A stretch of DNA of 64,000 nucleotides from Cyanobacteria bacterium FACHB-502 (GTDB taxonomy: Bacteria; Cyanobacteriota; Cyanobacteriia; Elainellales; Elainellaceae). The stretch is taken from NCBI GenBank assembly GCA_014695325.1, contig JACJNZ010000015.1, positions 1 to 64,000 on the forward strand, in the 5' to 3' direction. The position numbers were made by a program, and so were the translations under genes. The notes beneath the pieces are model-generated. The model was not told where the DNA came from and ran no database searches. It saw only the letters and a list, made by a program, of their open reading frames with translations. Of this stretch, positions 63,839-64,000 are shown one piece after another (positions within the stretch are counted from its first letter, which is position 1; every line of letters starts with the position of its first letter).

Positions 63839-64000
63839 GAATGCGTTGTGGCTAGGAATTCCCATTGCAGAAAACAAAACGTGAATTAGATTTAGAAGTC
63901 GCTGATTACTCGGCAAGAAAACTGCTTGGCAGGGAGAATAGAGTACGCCGCAGAAATCAAAAACTAAATCTGAATCACGAAAAAATATTGAAGGAACCTT
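63839..64000. promoter_or_regulatory. Upstream region of the CdaR-type gene
   Basis: The last 162 nt hold the leader and probably the promoter of the regulator. No other gene is seen before the window ends. Confidence 0.4.

Overview
The window comes from a filamentous-type cyanobacterium. The evidence is dense HIP1 octamers (GCGATCGC, for example near 27119-27130), a Cph2-like phytochrome histidine kinase, an RppA/RppB-type two-component pair, a bacterial SNF2-family helicase of the cyanobacterial type, DUF2795, and many small cyanobacterial conserved hypotheticals. It starts inside the 3' part of a 5S rRNA gene, so a ribosomal RNA operon ends at the left edge. There are no tRNAs, CRISPR arrays, insertion sequences or phage genes.

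Layout. 1-5000: end of 5S rRNA, a secreted hypothetical, a CAP-domain lipoprotein, DUF2795, a histidine kinase coupled to a receiver-only response regulator, and a DUF4383 membrane gene broken by two one-base deletions. 5400-9700: a TetR regulator divergent from a GST and pyridoxamine-oxidase-like pair with two identical operator-like repeats, then a DUF1348/GNAT/DMT operon. 9765-17400: a peptidoglycan-binding protein with four repeats, an unlisted 56-residue membrane peptide, an LRR-kinase, rppA-rppB, a decayed cytochrome-b561-like tandem duplication, and a hexapeptide acyltransferase. 17800-30350: SNF2 helicase, PPC/DUF4394 protein, Cph2-like phytochrome kinase, MFS, UbiB-family kinase, Pmp3 peptide. 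31155-38600: a polyamine uptake and breakdown locus (aminobutyraldehyde dehydrogenase, binding protein, two permeases, ATPase, RidA), split by a cupin gene and a glycosyltransferase remnant. 38700-47100: CgeB-like glycosyltransferase, MFS, Fe-S photolyase/cryptochrome, topoisomerase IB, BON and glycine-zipper proteins.

47116-61720 is the most striking part: twelve genes on the minus strand, often overlapping. They encode three ADP-heptose pathway steps (GmhA as the C-terminal half of a glycosyltransferase fusion, GmhB, HldE), an SDR, and a large set of GT9, GT4 and GT2 glycosyltransferases, including a double-GT9 fusion and a half-length GT9. I infer an island for a heptose-containing cell-surface glycan. 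No HldD epimerase is present in the window. The right edge holds a CdaR/PucR-type regulator with a long 3' region and a clear terminator.

Short dispersed repeats (core CCCCTAAATC...GGGGCTTTGA) occur at least six times in intergenic spaces.
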